This document shows, piece by piece, positions 6,153-7,119 of a stretch of DNA of 7,119 nucleotides (position 1 is its first letter; every line of letters starts with the position of its first letter). Where the stretch lies: the NCBI GenBank assembly GCA_031281635.1, contig JAITFC010000071.1:1-7119 (forward strand). The letters are read 5' to 3'. The stretch is from Puniceicoccales bacterium. Its GTDB lineage: Bacteria > Verrucomicrobiota > Verrucomicrobiia > Opitutales > JAIRLM01. Below the pieces are notes generated by a model that was given only the letters and a program-made list of their open reading frames with translations, was not told the DNA's origin and searched no databases. The translations under genes and the position numbers were made by a program.

Positions 6153-6180
6153 TTGACAAGTATGGTGTTCGTGTTTCCAT
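6153..6180 (+). promoter_or_regulatory. oppA: Possible promoter of oppA
   Basis: A perfect TTGACA -35 hexamer lies at 6153-6158. The best -10 candidate, TTCCAT (6175-6180), is 16 bp further on and matches only 3 of 6 bases. Transcription from it would begin at about 6187, the A of the oppA ATG, and no Shine-Dalgarno sequence is visible before this start. A real start site could lie elsewhere, or the promoter may need an activator. Confidence 0.3.
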
Positions 6181-6186
6181 CGTCCC

Positions 6187-7119
6187 ATGCGATTTGGCGT
6201 TCTGCTCGGTTGTCTTTGCGCACTACTCTCTTGCGGTTGTGGAGAGCGACACATGGGCAATTCACCGGAATTTACGTTACGCGTTGGGAATGCAACGGAT
6301 CCGCAGACATTGGATCCACAATTACTCGTTGACTTGCAACAGATTGCCATTGCTCGAGGACTGTTCGAGGGACTGGTCATTCTGGACGAAGAAACTCTAG
6401 AACCAATTCCCGCCGTTGCGGAACGTTGGGAAATTTCCAGAGACGGCTGTGTGTACACGTTTTTTCTTCGCCAAAATTTGCGCTGGAGTGACGGTAAACC
6501 ACTCACAGCCACGGATTTCACATTTGCCCTGCAGCGCATTCTCTCTCCACAATTGTGTTCTCCGGCCGTGGAGTTGATTTTTCCCATTAAAAATGCACGT
6601 GCTTACTACGAAGGAAAAGTTTCATGGGATGCGGTTGGCGTCTGCGCCATCGACGAACACCGCCTGCAAATTGTCCTCCAACGACCAACGCCACACTTCC
6701 TTTCGCTGCTAGCACATCCCGCCTGGTCTCCTCTCCCGCAAAGGGTTGTGGAGGCATGTGGATCTATTACGCAGCGCGATTCTTCGTGGACGCGAGCGGG
6801 AAAAATGGTCTCCAATGGGCCTTACCGCCTGCGCGAGTGGCATGTGGGGAACCGAGTTTCTCTGGAAAAAAATCCCTACTACCGCGACGATCTGCGTGAA
6901 GCGCCGGCTCGGATAATTTTCTATTCCATCGGTGATGCCATAACGGAGCAAAATGCCTTCGATGGCGGAGAGATTGACATTACGGCGACAATTCCGCCGG
7001 ACCGCGTTGATATGCTGCGCCGGAACGACCCGGAAAGTTTGAGCGAAGTGGCCAGTCTTGGCGTGTTTTATTACATGTTTCAGTGTGAGCGGGAACCACT
7101 TAGCAATATTCATCTGCGG
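6187..7119 (+). CDS. oppA: Oligopeptide ABC transporter substrate-binding lipoprotein OppA (3' end outside window)
   Basis: Family 5 extracytoplasmic solute-binding protein that captures peptides and passes them to an Opp-type ABC importer in the inner membrane. The first 311 residues are present, a little over half of the usual 530 or so; no stop codon occurs before the window ends. The N-terminus is a lipoprotein signal (MRFGVLLGCLCALLSC) with lipobox L-L-S-C and Cys16 as the likely lipidated residue. Family features follow in order: a TDPQTLDPQ opening (37-45); ARGLFEGLVILD (56-67); the family signature around YTFFLRQNLRWSDGKPLTATDF (90-111); VSNGPYRLREW (208-218); LEKNPYY (226-232); NAFDGGEIDIT (256-266). 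The ATG at 6187 is the first start after an in-frame stop at 6154. The ATG at 6253 has a better ribosome site (GGAG) but would lose the lipoprotein signal. oppB, oppC, oppD and oppF may follow outside the window. Murein-peptide or other peptide preference cannot be read from the sequence. Confidence 0.95.
   Translation, partial: MRFGVLLGCLCALLSCGCGERHMGNSPEFTLRVGNATDPQTLDPQLLVDLQQIAIARGLFEGLVILDEETLEPIPAVAERWEISRDGCVYTFFLRQNLRWSDGKPLTATDFTFALQRILSPQLCSPAVELIFPIKNARAYYEGKVSWDAVGVCAIDEHRLQIVLQRPTPHFLSLLAHPAWSPLPQRVVEACGSITQRDSSWTRAGKMVSNGPYRLREWHVGNRVSLEKNPYYRDDLREAPARIIFYSIGDAITEQNAFDGGEIDITATIPPDRVDMLRRNDPESLSEVASLGVFYYMFQCEREPLSNIHLR

Noticed and set aside
6253..6255. Alternative oppA start with a GGAG site 8 nt upstream
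   Set aside because: Starting here would remove the lipoprotein signal and lipobox, which are expected in this family.
6098..6400. 100-residue plus-strand frame over the start of oppA
   Set aside because: It overlaps the oppA lipoprotein signal and mature start in another frame; oppA has family motifs and this frame has none.
6030..6587. N-terminal extension of the unknown minus-strand gene into oppA
   Set aside because: The first 186 residues of the long frame are antisense to oppA, which has clear family motifs; they are rich in Ser, Arg and Cys with no domain character, and the promoter and hairpin lie inside the extension.
6709..7113. 134-residue minus-strand frame opposite oppA
   Set aside because: It is antisense to the conserved solute-binding domain and shows no domain features.

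Overview
The window carries four complete genes and one gene cut by the right edge, on both strands. Gene content and protein style point to a Gram-negative bacterium of the PVC superphylum, most likely Verrucomicrobiota. The signal peptidase has the long insert between catalytic boxes that I associate with verrucomicrobial and chlamydial LepB. The outer-membrane protein combines chlamydial Pmp-like GGA(I/L/V) and FxxN repeats with a classical autotransporter barrel. The lineage is inferred from family resemblance recalled by eye; no search was run. Cysteine is common in several of the proteins, and I saw no strong Shine-Dalgarno sequence before most starts.

Layout, left to right: lepB (signal peptidase I, minus, 12-1268); a 136-bp divergent intergenic region; a Pmp-like autotransporter (plus, 1405-3897); a 146-bp convergent intergenic region with T and A runs; mraY (minus, 4044-5210); a 117-bp leader that can fold into a compact branched structure on the mraY strand; an unrecognised 233-residue protein (minus, 5328-6029); a 157-bp divergent control region rich in dyad symmetry; and oppA, a lipoprotein oligopeptide-binding protein (plus, from 6187), open at the right edge.

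All the recognisable genes serve the envelope. LepB cleaves Sec signal peptides such as the one on the neighbouring autotransporter. MraY makes lipid I for peptidoglycan. OppA captures peptides, possibly including cell-wall peptides, for an ABC importer. There is no sign that they form one operon: directions alternate, and mraY has no division/cell-wall (dcw) gene beside it. Points most worth a second look are the autotransporter's mosaic base composition and cysteine-rich barrel, the branched fold directly before mraY, and the hairpin and dyads upstream of the unknown gene. No tRNA, rRNA, CRISPR array, insertion sequence or phage gene was seen.
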